Shown piece after piece: positions 13,238-13,296 of a DNA stretch of 13,296 nucleotides. The notes below the pieces were generated by a model. That model was not told the origin of the DNA and made no database searches. It worked only from the letters and a program-made list of their open reading frames with translations. The DNA comes from a bacterium. GTDB lineage: Bacteria; Eremiobacterota; Eremiobacteria; Baltobacterales; Baltobacteraceae. The stretch covers positions 1-13,296 of the forward strand of contig JAJXVC010000023.1 of the NCBI GenBank assembly GCA_021782295.1. Reading direction: 5' to 3'. The translations under genes were made by a program, and so were the position numbers. The first letter of the stretch is position 1. Every line of letters begins with the position of its first letter.

Positions 13238-13296
13238 TTGTGCGCTACGAACTCCGCTGCAGTGAATGCGGAGCGCTCGCGCAACACCACGAGCTC
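13234..13296 (+). CDS. Partial CDS starting with a Cys-x-x-Cys zinc-ribbon
   Basis: An ATG overlapping the tsaD stop (ATGA, 13234-13237) opens a frame that runs off the window after 21 codons: MIVRYELRCSECGALAQHHE and one more residue. The early RCSECG is a typical first half of a zinc ribbon. Long-form threonine synthases begin this way, and so do FmdB-like small regulators, so no name is given. The overlap makes it a likely third gene of the argB-tsaD unit. Confidence 0.65.
   Translation, partial: MIVRYELRCSECGALAQHHEL

Noticed and set aside
1..13296. Mobile element, phage, defence or CRISPR content
   Set aside because: No transposase, integrase, recombinase, spaced direct repeats or tRNA-attachment pattern. 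Composition is even and the genes are housekeeping.

Overview
The window is GC-rich, densely coded bacterial chromosome with housekeeping content. It holds fourteen protein genes (two cut by the window ends), no RNA gene, no insertion sequence, no CRISPR array and no gene-free stretch longer than about 40 bases. The genus cannot be fixed from this. The ArgJ-type arginine pathway, an ArgR of the E. coli/Bacillus kind, the lack of leader sequence in front of the divergent arg genes and a secreted Pro/Ser-rich lipoprotein fit a poorly cultured GC-rich phylum. Eremiobacterota (WPS-2) is one guess, held with low confidence.

Left block, + strand, 2-3268: the 3' two thirds of thrS, then a lipoprotein gene that shares one base with thrS, then an MFS transporter gene starting seven bases later. 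This looks like one transcription unit whose promoter lies left of the window.

Central block, - strand, 11352 down to 3275: argF-argR-argG-argH-argC-argJ-argD, followed by a small beta-propeller-like protein. Five of the six arg junctions are 4-base ATGA/GTGA stop-start overlaps. The sixth, argC/argJ, is a 23-base overlap with an AGGAGG ribosome site inside argC. The block converges on the MFS gene with only six bases between the two stop codons.

Right block, + strand, 11375-13296: argB starts 22 bases from argF on the other strand. It is followed by tsaD (tRNA t6A synthesis) and the first 21 codons of a protein with a Cys-x-x-Cys zinc-ribbon start.

Together argJ, argB, argC, argD, argF, argG and argH cover the route from glutamate to arginine by the acetyl-recycling pathway. 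ArgJ returns the acetyl group, so no argE is needed, and argA may also be dispensable if ArgJ is bifunctional. carAB is not in the window. The repressor gene argR is inside the operon.

The most notable non-coding signal is the argF/argB divergence at about 11350-11391. Two adjacent 18-base ARG boxes share the pattern TGnAT-N4-ATGCA and are one base apart. The first box sits at the centre of a 28-base near-palindrome whose two ends are the ATG start codons of argF and argB. Neither start has a Shine-Dalgarno site, and the AT-rich -10-like core leaves almost no room for a leader, so both mRNAs are probably leaderless or nearly so. I found no evidence of an entirely new system; the interest lies in this compact operator, promoter and start arrangement and in a few unrecognised proteins.
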